Part shown: positions 1-7,991 of the stretch, in pieces | Numbering within the stretch: position 1 is the first letter of the stretch | Layout: the number at the start of each line of letters is the position of its first letter | Virus record (IMG/VR): IMGVR_UViG_3300045256_000294 | Coordinates: 1 to 64,000 of that record | From: a virus | DNA: 64,000 nt | Reading direction: 5' to 3' (one strand) | Position numbers and translations under genes: made by a program | Notes under the pieces: generated by a model | Databases searched by the model: none | What the model saw: only the letters and a program-made list of their open reading frames with translations | Told to the model about the DNA's origin: nothing

Positions 1-16
1 GAGCACGTGTGGCCAT

Positions 17-412
17 TTAATCCATGAGAGTTTGGGCGATTTTCTTGACTTCTTCATTGACGACGAAAAGGGTCTTATCGTAAATTTGCACACCGTCTTT
101 CCAAACGCGACCTTTATCACTAACAAACGCAGCGTTCCCAGCGGCGTTCTCAACGAAGTTGATAAGACTTTCGCGAAGTTCAGGAGGAAGTGGTTTCCCC
201 TGGTCTTCTAACCGCCCCATGAACACGAAATCTTCTAGGACCTCGGCGGCCACAGGGCGACCTTCTTCAATGCGGCACAGCACCATCCAGTTCTGTGGTG
301 TATGCTGGATCGTGAGGCCGACTTGGTTGAACGTCTTTTCTAGAGCGTAGAGTGTCCGAAAGTTTGGACAACCTTGAAGTTTACCAACGACCACAGGAAG
401 ATTTGGGTTCAC
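17..412 (-). CDS. Hypothetical protein next to the tail sheath
   Basis: A 131-residue acidic soluble protein that I do not recognise. It has no signal peptide, membrane segment or cysteine motif. The start is GTG at 412, supported by a GGAGG ribosome site shortly upstream. It lies downstream of the sheath gene on the same strand, separated by a strong hairpin at 457-484, so it probably has its own promoter in that gap, where an A/T-rich stretch (TAAATATAA near 430) is a weak candidate. Position suggests a tail or virion role, for instance chaperone or tube-associated, but nothing in the sequence proves this. It does not look like a typical gp19 tube protein. Confidence 0.6.
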   Translation of the reverse strand: MNPNLPVVVGKLQGCPNFRTLYALEKTFNQVGLTIQHTPQNWMVLCRIEEGRPVAAEVLEDFVFMGRLEDQGKPLPPELRESLINFVENAAGNAAFVSDKGRVWKDGVQIYDKTLFVVNEEVKKIAQTLMD

Positions 413-456
413 GATGGCCTCCTTAGATTATATTTACGGCCAATCGCGGACACGAA

Positions 457-484
457 ATGAGGGCCGGGTCATCCCGGCCCTCAT
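457..484. terminator. Hairpin terminator between sheath gene and next gene
   Basis: A perfect 12-bp inverted repeat (ATGAGGGCCGGG and its complement) with the 4-base loop TCAT lies directly after the sheath stop codon. The GC-rich stem fits a transcription terminator for the sheath transcript, although no long U-run follows. Confidence 0.7.
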
Positions 485-501
485 AACAGACTTGGAACTC
501 C

Positions 502-3348
502 TTAAACTGCCGTAGCAGCGGTGACCACGCCGCCCGCAGCCAGGACCTCTTCGGCCGAGAAGCTCGCCCCGGTCCGGAGCACCGCGAGGTTCAGGACCAC
601 GAATTCCACCGTACGGGTCGGCTTCAGGAAGACCGACACCCACAGTTCGTTGCGGTCGATCCGCTCCGGGGTGTTGTTCGACGCATCGCAGATTACCCGG
701 AATGCCTGCAGACCACGCCGGGCCTGGATGTCCGCCAGGAACGGCTCAACCGTCGCCAACACCTGCTTCCACAGGATGTTGTCGTTCGGCTCGAAGATGT
801 AGTTGCGGAGCAGCCGGGTCAGGTTCTTCTTGATAAAGATCAGCAGCATCCGGACGTTCACGCGATCCAGAGCGGATTGCGTCCGCTGTAGAGTCCGCTG
901 GCCCCAGACGACGATCCCATCCTGCGGGAACTTCACGATCGGGTTCACCGCGTTCCCGGAACCGTACAACAGATCCCGCTCACTCTGGGTCGGACTGTAC
1001 TCGACATCCAGAGCCGTCAGCAGGCGACCACGCCGCAAACCGGCGGGAGCGAACCACTGCTCCGCGTCACGAGCGGTGCGGCTGAACACAGCGGCGATGT
1101 GGCCCGACGGCGGGATCCAGATCTCGTTGCTGCTGAACTGGTCGAAGACCCTGATCCAGCCCCAATAGAGGGCACCGTAACTGCTGTTGATGGCAGCCTT
1201 AAGGTCGCTGAGCAGCATCCCGTTGTGCCAGTCCACAGCCTGCTGCGGACGCAGACCGAACGGCGGGTCCACAAGATAGAGGACGTCGCCGCGGCTCTCG
1301 CACATCTGGAGAGCCGTCCCGATCACCGCACCGGTCGAGAAGCCGGGGGTGCACAGCAGGTTGATGTCAATCGCCTCCGGGTTCTGGAAAGCGTACAGAC
1401 CGGACGAGATCGCCGGGTTCCCGATCACCGCCGCGTCCAGTTCGGACGAGTAGGCCGGGTCCTGTGGAATGCCGTTCGCTTGCCCCTGGAACTCACGCTC
1501 CGTGAACTGCGAAGGGTACCGGACGGCGAAGTCGTCCAAGTTGACATTGTTCTCCAGGAACGCCGGCCGCTCCTCCCAATGCACGTAGGCGTTGCCGTTG
1601 ACCCCGCCGAACTTGGTGCCGGGGTTCACGAGGTTCCCGATGTAGCGGTCGTCCCGCTTGTCGAAGCTCACGTCATCGACCACATCCAAGACGGACCGGT
1701 TGGCGTCCTTGATGACGATCTTGTAACGGCCCGCCGCGGCGACCCCCTCGGTGAAGACCTCCAAGGAGGCCGACATGCCGTCCACCCAGGTACCAGGACT
1801 CGGAGCCACCAGCCACCCGACGATGTTCTGGAAATAAGCGGTGTCCGACGCACAGTCGCTGCCCAGCGGGTCCTGTTCGCACGACAGCGGAGTGGCCGCA
1901 GTGACCTCACCGGACGGCGGCAGAGTCAGCCGGTTGTCCTTGAAGCCACGGTAGGCCCGCTGGTACGGGTAAGGGATGTTCAGTTCTTCGGCGAACCGGA
2001 GAGTCTTCAGGTTCGAGAAGTTGGCCAGAAGCTTGAGGGTGTCGAACTCGTGGCCCACGCTGGTCACGATGACCACGTGCACCGATCCGCCCGGCACGGT
2101 CAGGGCGAAGGAGTTCCACAGCACGTCACCGGCGACAATCCCAGCCACGTCGATAGAGGAAGACACGCTTTCGGCGGTCTGATCCAGACCGATCGGAATG
2201 TTGAACTCCACCGTCTTGGTGGTGTCCTTCCCGATCAGGTTCATCTTAACGCGGTTGTTCTGGCTGGTGATATCGTACGGACCCTGGTCCACACCTAGCA
2301 GGTAGGAGCGGGGGATGTCCCAGGCGTACAGTTGGCTGCCAACTTCGAGAGCCCAGCCGGAGGTCCCGGTGATCTGGATGCGTTCGCCAGCCACCATGGT
2401 GCGAAGCTGCGGGATGGTGGTCACGCCGTCTTCCAGCGTGTACTCGACCATCAGATAGTTTTCGCTGCTGAGCAGGGCGTTCACCGCATCCACGAAGCCC
2501 CCGACAGTCGTGTAGGTCGCGGACGGCATCGTGTACTCGGTGCCGGTCGCCCCTTCGACGCTGATGGTGAACTTCCGGTTGTCCGGAGCGACCTTGAAGC
2601 TGAAGGTGTCGTTCTCGGCGATGACACCAGCGGACACCACGACCTGAACGGTCAGGCCGTTACCCAGATCGATCGCTTGGCTCGTCCCGTTGAAGTCGGA
2701 GTCGTCGAGGGTGCCTTCGGCGACCACTTCGCCGTCGGAGTTCCGGATGATCTGGAAGGTGGCCCCCTCCACACTAGCCTCGTCCGAAGCCGTGGGAGCA
2801 CCGGTGATGATCATGACGAACGAGTCGTCAACGTCCCCGGTGTAGGTGCCGACGACATTCAGGGTAGCGGAGGTTGCCCCGTCGGTGGTGCTTACCTCAA
2901 CGTCGTTGAACTCGATATCGGTCACGCTGGCCGCGTGGAACACCAGCGGATTGTCGCTGTTCACCTCGCGGAGATTGATCCGACCGTAATCGATGCCGGT
3001 GAACAACGGAATCCGGCCCCAACCCTTGCCGCGAGCACCGCTGTTATCAATGCAAATGGAGGACAGTTCTTCCGGCTGACCTTCCTCGCAGACCACGCCT
3101 ACCCGCATCACATAGCAGCCGGACCCTTCTTCGAGGTAGGCTAGTACGGCGTACATCAGGTAGGACTCAACGAATGGTTCGCCGAAGGTGTCCAGGGCCT
3201 GTTGTGCCGTGGTGATGAAAACGGCTTCGTTGAGTGGCCCCTTCTTCGCGGTGCCGATGAAGGCAGGCCGCAGTGGACCGACAGCGGTGGGAAGGACGCT
3301 GAGGTCGATCTCGCGGGGGAAGACACCCGGACTTAGGTAAACTGCCAT
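502..3348 (-). CDS. Contractile tail sheath protein
   Basis: Forms the outer contractile sheath around the tail tube. The N-terminus has the classic sheath opening (VYLSPGVFPREIDLSVLPTA, about residues 3-22) followed by the nucleotide-fold-like segment FIGTAKKGPLNEAVFI. The C-terminal 150 residues carry the conserved sheath core with RRGLQAFRVICDASNN and LKPTRTVEFVVLNL, which build the inter-subunit handshake in T4 gp18-type sheaths. At 948 residues it is longer than T4 gp18 (about 660), and the extra length lies in the variable, surface-exposed middle (about residues 140-600). The start ATG at 3348 has GGAG upstream. Identification is firm; details of the insert domains are unknown. Confidence 0.95.
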   Translation of the reverse strand: MAVYLSPGVFPREIDLSVLPTAVGPLRPAFIGTAKKGPLNEAVFITTAQQALDTFGEPFVESYLMYAVLAYLEEGSGCYVMRVGVVCEEGQPEELSSICIDNSGARGKGWGRIPLFTGIDYGRINLREVNSDNPLVFHAASVTDIEFNDVEVSTTDGATSATLNVVGTYTGDVDDSFVMIITGAPTASDEASVEGATFQIIRNSDGEVVAEGTLDDSDFNGTSQAIDLGNGLTVQVVVSAGVIAENDTFSFKVAPDNRKFTISVEGATGTEYTMPSATYTTVGGFVDAVNALLSSENYLMVEYTLEDGVTTIPQLRTMVAGERIQITGTSGWALEVGSQLYAWDIPRSYLLGVDQGPYDITSQNNRVKMNLIGKDTTKTVEFNIPIGLDQTAESVSSSIDVAGIVAGDVLWNSFALTVPGGSVHVVIVTSVGHEFDTLKLLANFSNLKTLRFAEELNIPYPYQRAYRGFKDNRLTLPPSGEVTAATPLSCEQDPLGSDCASDTAYFQNIVGWLVAPSPGTWVDGMSASLEVFTEGVAAAGRYKIVIKDANRSVLDVVDDVSFDKRDDRYIGNLVNPGTKFGGVNGNAYVHWEERPAFLENNVNLDDFAVRYPSQFTEREFQGQANGIPQDPAYSSELDAAVIGNPAISSGLYAFQNPEAIDINLLCTPGFSTGAVIGTALQMCESRGDVLYLVDPPFGLRPQQAVDWHNGMLLSDLKAAINSSYGALYWGWIRVFDQFSSNEIWIPPSGHIAAVFSRTARDAEQWFAPAGLRRGRLLTALDVEYSPTQSERDLLYGSGNAVNPIVKFPQDGIVVWGQRTLQRTQSALDRVNVRMLLIFIKKNLTRLLRNYIFEPNDNILWKQVLATVEPFLADIQARRGLQAFRVICDASNNTPERIDRNELWVSVFLKPTRTVEFVVLNLAVLRTGASFSAEEVLAAGGVVTAATAV

Positions 3349-3402
3349 GAGATAACTCCAGTCGTCGCTGTAGTCGGATTCGAGTTATTTTTGCCGGGAC
3401 GT

Positions 3403-3424
3403 GTGGGACTTACCGCTGTCCCAC
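3403..3424. terminator. Short hairpin between 3434 gene and sheath gene
   Basis: GTGGGAC and GTCCCAC form a 7-bp stem around an 8-base loop, in the leader between the small gene ending at 3434 and the sheath start. It could weaken read-through into the sheath gene or be a weak terminator. Confidence 0.4.
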
Positions 3425-3433
3425 CAGAGGGGT

Positions 3434-3679
3434 TCACTCCCCCTGGGCCGCCTCGCCATCGTAGTTCACTTGTAGCATCCGCCGCTTCTGCAGGTTCTCG
3501 ATCTGATCGATCCGCAGATACGACTTGGGAAGCATCACATCCTTCCCCGGCTCCAAACGAACCTGCTGTTCGTTAGAGAAGAAGTCAGACCCAGGAGCAC
3601 GCACCTGGAGCGGAATCATCTGCTTCGAGCAATTATATAGCCGCACCATCGCCGAGCGAGCTTTCTTAACCTTAGCCAC
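3434..3679 (-). CDS. Small putative virion-associated protein (PG-motif module)
   Basis: An 81-residue protein. The start is taken as GTG at 3679 because GGAG sits 7 bases upstream; the longer frame runs back into an HNH remnant. Its C-terminal half (QVRLEPGKDVMLPKSYL then IDQIENLQKRRMLQV) resembles the C-terminus of the plus-strand gene at 21291-21521 and the first 45 residues of the glycosyltransferase at 28541-31549. The shared pattern is a PG turn, a beta segment, then a helix with Q..L..RGLL-like spacing. Placement beside the sheath suggests a structural or decoration role, but that is inference. The ribosome site overlaps the tail of the HNH pseudogene upstream. Confidence 0.6.
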   Translation of the reverse strand: MAKVKKARSAMVRLYNCSKQMIPLQVRAPGSDFFSNEQQVRLEPGKDVMLPKSYLRIDQIENLQKRRMLQVNYDGEAAQGE

Positions 3680-3947
3680 GTTTGATCTCCGATTGATGTG
3701 GGCAGTAGCCCAGCAGGCCATGAGCAGCGTTGCAGTTGAAGCACAGCAATCGATGGCCAATCTGTGGCCACCCCTGCTCCTTCAACCAACGACAAAATTT
3801 TGAGCCGGAACCGACCTCTTTTAGACGCGGCCGTCGTGTACTTTGAGGGTAGCGGTAATTCACCTGATATTGCTCTTCCATGGCGTCACCGCAAAGCGGT
3901 TATAAACCATCTCTGCTTAAGTACCGCTTCTTAGCGGTCTTCGCCAT
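3672..3947 (-). pseudogene. HNH endonuclease remnant, internally deleted and with an in-frame stop
   Basis: From ATG 3947 the frame reads a basic start (MAKTAKKRYLSRDGL), hits TAA at 3900-3902, then continues in the same frame to LLCFNCNAAHGLLGYCPH near its end. That C-terminal signature (cysteine pair in CFNCN and a terminal CPH) matches the intact HNH proteins at 25497-26048 and 13004-13522. The central part with the first zinc CxxC and the catalytic LDH segment is missing. It is therefore a decayed homing endonuclease wedged between two virion genes. It could not be an active nuclease. Confidence 0.7.
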
Positions 3948-3972
3948 CGGAGTCCCCTGGGGGTTAGAGCTT

Positions 3973-4839
3973 TTATCGAGCTTTGTTCGGATCTTGAACC
4001 GGCTCCACCCACTTGTTAGCGAGAAGACCAGTTCCTTTGGAGGCCAGCAAGATCTCGCCGACCTTCTCCTTCAGCACGGTGACTCGACCTAGCACGGTCG
4101 GCACAATCTTCTCCGGCAGCGGCAACCAAGCCTCGGCCGTGATCGTCACCTCATACCGTACATTCGCTTGTTGGTCGTATCCACTCTCTTTGTCACTCGC
4201 ATCCTGGGAACCACCAAAGCGAAGCTGGACATTACCCTCCAGCTTCCCGTCGTACATCCGAAACTCAGCCAGCGGATTGAACCGCGTCAGTACCTGATAC
4301 AGGATGTATTCAGCATCCCGTTTGTGCTCAGCCCAGATCGTCAGCGTGTACTCCACCAGGAACGGGACTGGCCTATAAACCTTTACCGCAAGGTTCCCCC
4401 GCGTCGAGACATACCGAGCAGTCATCGCATGGTAGGCCGGACTGTACTTATCGGGGTTGAACTCGTGACCCGTCCGGTCCAGAGCCGCCAACGGCAGACG
4501 AGCCCGGCCCTCCTTAAGGTCATCCGCCCAGACCAACAAGCTCTTGTCACCACCCGCTACCTTCACCCGCATGAACCGGTATGAGTTCTTGGTCGGCACC
4601 CGAATACCAGACCAGTATTGCTTCATCGCATTATCGAGAGCCCGAAAACCGGGCTGCAGAAACTCTTCCAGGTGATACGGGTAAGCCATGAAGTCGGAGC
4701 CGTCCAACGGGCTCCGCCCACCCTCGACGTGCGACAACTGCCGGGCACCAGGAAGCTCCGCTGCCCCATTGGGCAGAGAAGCCCGTTCAGCCGGGTTAGG
4801 GCCTTGTGCCGGATCTCCGCCGAAACTGTGAATTGGCAT
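3973..4839 (-). CDS. Putative tail sheath stabiliser or tail completion protein
   Basis: A 288-residue soluble protein in the virion gene run. The segment EYTLTIWAEHKRDAEYILYQ followed by VLTRFNPLAEF (about residues 165-195) resembles the alternating strand-helix region of T4 gp15-type sheath stabilisers, where a helix precedes a 'fNP' turn. The end of the protein (about 215-260) is also strand-rich. No catalytic motif is visible. It lies two genes from the sheath across an HNH remnant. The gp15 relation is a guess from pattern and position, so the name should be treated as provisional. It is probably a structural component of the tail or neck. Confidence 0.45.
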   Translation of the reverse strand: MPIHSFGGDPAQGPNPAERASLPNGAAELPGARQLSHVEGGRSPLDGSDFMAYPYHLEEFLQPGFRALDNAMKQYWSGIRVPTKNSYRFMRVKVAGGDKSLLVWADDLKEGRARLPLAALDRTGHEFNPDKYSPAYHAMTARYVSTRGNLAVKVYRPVPFLVEYTLTIWAEHKRDAEYILYQVLTRFNPLAEFRMYDGKLEGNVQLRFGGSQDASDKESGYDQQANVRYEVTITAEAWLPLPEKIVPTVLGRVTVLKEKVGEILLASKGTGLLANKWVEPVQDPNKAR

Positions 4840-4843
4840 AACG

Positions 4844-5122
4844 TTACTTCAGTAGGTCGGCAAGAGCAGTCGGGTTCTTCAGACTGTCCATAGTCTGCTT
4901 CACCCGCTTCTCGATATCCTTGTTCACGTCCGGGTCAGCACTCTGGCCGATCAACGTCGTCTCGATCTTGTGGCCCTGAACCTTCTTACCAGCCTGGGCC
5001 ATCTCGATCTCGGCATTGTCCTTGAGTTTCTTTGCGATCGCATCGCACAAGCTAGTCAAGAACTTGTGGTTCGACACCTCGAACTTCTTCCGCAATCCCT
5101 TCAGTTGGTCAGAGACTTTCAC
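4844..5122 (-). CDS. Small hypothetical virion-region protein
   Basis: A 92-residue, lysine-rich, probably helical protein. GTG at 5122 is chosen as start because GGAGG lies 5 bases upstream; the longer reading frame would run far into the preceding gene. It overlaps the end of that gene by 14 bases, which suggests translational coupling. The composition (FEVSNHKFLTSLCDAIAKKL then several KK/DK pairs) recalls small neck or head-tail completion proteins, but I recognise no family. No membrane segment or zinc motif is present. Confidence 0.6.
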   Translation of the reverse strand: MKVSDQLKGLRKKFEVSNHKFLTSLCDAIAKKLKDNAEIEMAQAGKKVQGHKIETTLIGQSADPDVNKDIEKRVKQTMDSLKNPTALADLLK

Positions 5123-5744
5123 GGTAACCTCCCATCTCCGGCCGCGGCTCCTCGGCCATCGGAGCCGCATCTGCCGGGCGAACCGTAATGTCGGCCGTCA
5201 GTAGGGTCACTTGGCAGGTAAAGTACAACCAGTGGTACCGGAAATTCCCGGACGGGGTAGCGTTCGTTACCCGGTAGTACCGCGGGTCCAAACCCTGAGT
5301 CGCCGCGTTGTACGGCACCCGGACCAGATCACCCACCCGCAACATCCGGTCGTTGAATTGGCGATATAGCTGGTGGTGGCTGAAGACGATCTCCATCTTG
5401 TTTTCGGAGTCGGCACCCCACTTTTTGAGTTCCAGTTCGAGCGGCTGCGGCTTGAAGTACGCCTTCATTGGCACCGGATTCCAATAGGTCGGGTCCGGGT
5501 CAGCGTCGAACACCTTGTCGTAGTCCTGGTTGTCGGTGCGGGCGTAAACGACGACCTCGGCCCCGGAGATATTAATGATTTCGTCAGCCTTCTTACGGGC
5601 CTCCTTCAGATCGTTGCTTTCCGGGTCATGTAGGGCGACGGGGGTGTGCCGCTGCTCGGCTTCACTCCGGAAATCCGGGTGAATGTTATCGAACAGGTCC
5701 CCACCAGATTGACCGGTATCCACACCAAATCGATAAACAGGCAC
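5109..5744 (-). CDS. Putative neck or head-tail completion protein
   Basis: A 211-residue protein starting at GTG 5744, with GGAGG upstream. Before this point the frame runs through an HNH gene and looks non-coding. The second half contains QFNDRMLRVGDLVRVPYN followed by PRYYRVTNATPSGNFRYHW, a strand-rich segment seen in tail or neck proteins that make beta-barrel-like connectors. No enzyme motif is seen. It overlaps the next gene by 14 bases, and an HNH gene starts just upstream, so the virion operon has been interrupted by the insertion. Function is inferred only from context. Confidence 0.55.
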   Translation of the reverse strand: MPVYRFGVDTGQSGGDLFDNIHPDFRSEAEQRHTPVALHDPESNDLKEARKKADEIINISGAEVVVYARTDNQDYDKVFDADPDPTYWNPVPMKAYFKPQPLELELKKWGADSENKMEIVFSHHQLYRQFNDRMLRVGDLVRVPYNAATQGLDPRYYRVTNATPSGNFRYHWLYFTCQVTLLTADITVRPADAAPMAEEPRPEMGGYRESL

Positions 5745-5745
5745 C

Positions 5746-6339
5746 TCAGACCTCCTTCGCGAATATCTTGACCTGATGGCAGTTCGCACAAAGTAGTTGG
5801 ATACCAGTAGCATCCCGGATGTGCCCCTTATACCGGAGACGCATCTGGCGGTTCCTGTGTCGCATCCACCCATCGTTCTCCACGTGGTCAAACTGAAGAA
5901 CCGCCTCGTCCGCCTCCCCACAACCAGTACAGCACCCACCGCATTTGGCGATCGCAGCTAACCGCAAGCTCTCCACTTCCTCAGACCGGCTAGCTTTGTC
6001 GTTCCTTTTCCGCCAGTTGCAATTAGCACAGAGAAGTTGGTAACCTTCCGGGTTAGCCAGGATTTTCAAGTACAATTGTCGGCACGACAACGACTTCCTC
6101 TCCGCGGCACCGTCGTCGTGCCTGTGATCGACTTGGAGCATAGCCGAGTTCGTCTGTCCGCACCGGCATTGGTTCCCAAGAATGGTCAGCACCCGCACCC
6201 GCAGATTGGCGATATATTTCCGCTCGCGGGCAGCCAAGACAGCCCTCCCTTCCGGGGTGGCCCGAAGGCTAGCCATTTTCTCTTTCGCTGCGGTGCGGTA
6301 AATCTCAGCTTTAGCGGCGTATTTGGCGACGATAGGCAT
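5746..6339 (-). CDS. Tandem-HNH homing endonuclease
   Basis: A free-standing DNA endonuclease of the phage HNH class with two consecutive HNH domains. Domain 1 (about residues 50-118) has CRCGQTNSAMLQVDHRHDDG and the closing CANCN pair. Domain 2 (about 132-193) has CTGCGEADEAVLQFDHVEND and the closing CANCH pair. Each has the paired cysteines of the structural zinc and the catalytic DH. Start ATG 6339 has GGAGGGG upstream. The gene ends only 1 base before the start codon of the next virion gene. The tandem layout suggests an internal duplication or a fused dimer. It appears intact, unlike several HNH genes elsewhere in the window. Confidence 0.85.
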   Translation of the reverse strand: MPIVAKYAAKAEIYRTAAKEKMASLRATPEGRAVLAARERKYIANLRVRVLTILGNQCRCGQTNSAMLQVDHRHDDGAAERKSLSCRQLYLKILANPEGYQLLCANCNWRKRNDKASRSEEVESLRLAAIAKCGGCCTGCGEADEAVLQFDHVENDGWMRHRNRQMRLRYKGHIRDATGIQLLCANCHQVKIFAKEV

Positions 6340-6365
6340 ATAGTCCCCTCCACTGTATTTTTGGC

Positions 6366-6644
6366 ATGATGAGGAACGACATCCCAGATGCGATCGCCGG
6401 CTTCTTACGTGAGTAAAGCTTCGATGTTCACTACGAGACTCCCGGTGGTACCATCACGGTCGATCCGTTTGGGAAACACTATATCAACATCCTTGTCTGG
6501 CACAATCCCACGCTGTCTGTCAGCGTTAACCCCTCCGGTGTCGGCTACTCGATCGCCTCGATCGATATGAACGACCCGAACCCACTCGACCAACTAGCCA
6601 CTGCCATAAGAACGTGGAAGGAGAAGAACAACGGGCTAGGCTAA
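6366..6644 (+). pseudogene. Small plus-strand accessory gene interrupted by TAA
   Basis: A 93-codon plus-strand frame begins ATGATGAGGAAC at 6366 and ends TAA at 6642-6644, but contains TAA at 6414-6416 (codon 17). After the stop the frame reads as a plausible small protein (strand-rich centre around HYINILVWHNPTLSVSV, then DPNPLDQLATAIRTW). The centre and tail resemble in layout the small plus-strand protein at 38900-39169, which also ends in a D.DPxxLDxL..A.R helix. Either the gene is dead or translation restarts after the stop, though no good internal start is visible. No clear ribosome site precedes 6366. Confidence 0.45.
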
Positions 6645-6678
6645 CGGCTACATTACTCAACTGCAAAGCGGTGCCACA

Positions 6679-7008
6679 GTGCAGTGCCGCCCCCGCGGCG
6701 AAGATCTGAAAATCCTGGAGCGGGTCCCGGTCTGGAGGATGTGTGCGTTAGCCGGAATGGGCCACATACACGTCTACTCTTACCACAGCAAGAACATATG
6801 GGGCGAGAAAGACCACCGTAGCATTCCGGGAGTCCAACCGAAGAGTTTCTTACTAGAGCGACGGGAGCTTATTGAACGAAGCCTTGTCGCCGCCGGTCTG
6901 GAAGGTCCGTTCCACGTAACCGGCAGCGACGGTTTGGCTTTCACTTCTTCTTGCGGCGTTGATTTGGCCAGCCTTCGTACCAGAACTGCTTCGGTATCTC
7001 GTTCATGA
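6679..7008 (+). CDS. Possible plus-strand accessory protein
   Basis: A frame of 109 codons from GTG 6679, directly behind the interrupted plus-strand gene. The stretch to about residue 90 (HIHVYSYHSKNIWGEKDHRS, later LLERRELIERSLVAAGLEGP) has protein-like composition. The last 68 bases overlap the convergent minus-strand gene at 6941-7183, and there the sequence looks like antisense of a lysine-rich tail. No family is recognised. It may be a real small gene whose original stop has been lost. There is no strong ribosome site, so the start is uncertain. Confidence 0.35.
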   Translation: MQCRPRGEDLKILERVPVWRMCALAGMGHIHVYSYHSKNIWGEKDHRSIPGVQPKSFLLERRELIERSLVAAGLEGPFHVTGSDGLAFTSSCGVDLASLRTRTASVSRS

Positions 7009-7183
7009 GTTCCACGCAGTCAATGCACAGTACGATATTCTTGATGTCTTCCAAAGTTCCATCGGGTCCTATTGGCACTCGCCCGGTCCCAACTGGAGAT
7101 GTTTCGCAAGGTTTCTCACATCGGCAGCATGTGCTGTGGATAGCGATTTCCGGCTTGGCCGGATAGTTCACTTCAAAGCCCAT
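6941..7183 (-). CDS. Small four-cysteine zinc-ribbon protein
   Basis: An 80-residue protein with two pairs of cysteines, STCCRCEKPCETS near residue 20 and VLCIDCVELM near residue 55, spaced as in a zinc ribbon. The C-terminus is basic (RRKKK). The ATG at 7183 overlaps the end of the upstream gene, which implies coupled translation. Such small zinc proteins are common in phage virion and early regions as DNA- or protein-binding adaptors. The exact role is unknown. Confidence 0.65.
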   Translation of the reverse strand: MGFEVNYPAKPEIAIHSTCCRCEKPCETSPVGTGRVPIGPDGTLEDIKNIVLCIDCVELMNEIPKQFWYEGWPNQRRKKK

Positions 7184-7710
7184 TAGCCGACCCCACCGGG
7201 GAAATCACCGCCTTGCCAGCTAGGAAGCGGAGGCAACACACCACCCGCTGCAGGGAATGACCCTTCGGGCTTATAGGGGTCTTGTTCTGGTGGCTCTGCT
7301 AGCTGGAAGTCTGGGTGAGGACAGTAGCCCATCCCGTTGCTGTCGCAGATGTCGAACTTCTCCTCAACAGGAAGATCGTCACTCGCTAGGCTCTTCAGGA
7401 TCTTATAGTAGTCCTCATAGCTCTGACAGGGGCAGTCCGGCTTTAGCGGTGGCAGGACGAACCACTTCTGGCGGAAACCACCGCGATTGAAGTTGGCCCC
7501 AAGCTTCACGAACGAGCCTGGAATCGCAGCAAGAGCAACTTGCAGATCGACCAACGGATTACCGATACCGTGCTTGGCAAGGTACGCACCCAGAGTACGC
7601 GAGGACAGAGCACTGGTCGGCTCATAACCAGGGACCAGAATCTTGTTGCCGGGCATGACTTCCAATTGCCAGGCGATCGTGTGCGTCCAAGTTGACGGAC
7701 TAGCGATCAT
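7183..7710 (-). CDS. Hypothetical virion-region protein
   Basis: A 175-residue protein. I choose ATG 7710, preceded by GGTGGACC, rather than the longer frame because upstream sequence belongs to an HTH remnant. The protein has mixed hydrophobic and charged segments, a cysteine-containing middle (PDCPCQSYEDYY), and a glycine- and proline-rich tail (about residues 150-175) that looks flexible. No enzyme or membrane motif is visible. It sits between the split neck gene and the zinc-ribbon gene in the structural run, so a neck or head-tail role is possible but unproven. Confidence 0.55.
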   Translation of the reverse strand: MIASPSTWTHTIAWQLEVMPGNKILVPGYEPTSALSSRTLGAYLAKHGIGNPLVDLQVALAAIPGSFVKLGANFNRGGFRQKWFVLPPLKPDCPCQSYEDYYKILKSLASDDLPVEEKFDICDSNGMGYCPHPDFQLAEPPEQDPYKPEGSFPAAGGVLPPLPSWQGGDFPGGVG

Positions 7711-7991
7711 GGTCCACCTGAATACTGATAATATAACTTCACCACAACCACCGTACATCCAGTCATGCGAATCCGACTTCTAGCCGACTCGGGCGTTCGG
7801 TTTGGTCGTGGATTAATAACAATTCCATATCGACGCAAGGCCGACGTAACGGCTTTCTTTCCGCAACCTATCAATTTCGCAATTTGGCGAGTAGTCAGCC
7901 CCTCAACTTCATAATGATCTCGAAGCCAAGCTTCATTCATCAAAAAGTCAGCAGCCGGCCCAACTTGCTGTCGATAATTGGTTGTTAGCAT
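7707..7991 (-). pseudogene. Helix-turn-helix fragment of a homing endonuclease
   Basis: The ATG at 7991 overlaps the stop of the split-neck C-terminal gene. Residues about 18-58 read as a helix-turn-helix (EGLTTRQIAKLIGCGKKAVT) like those at the N-terminus of the PD-(D/E)XK endonuclease at 8764-9804. The rest of the frame (from about residue 60) is low-quality and runs to the start of the next gene. No nuclease domain follows. It is best read as the DNA-binding remnant of a second endonuclease inserted in the same region. Confidence 0.5.

Noticed and set aside
1099-2298. Long plus-strand frame (399 codons) opposite the sheath gene
   Set aside because: It is the antisense of the well-supported sheath gene, rich in Arg/His/Val/Gly as expected for such shadows, with no motif or ribosome site.
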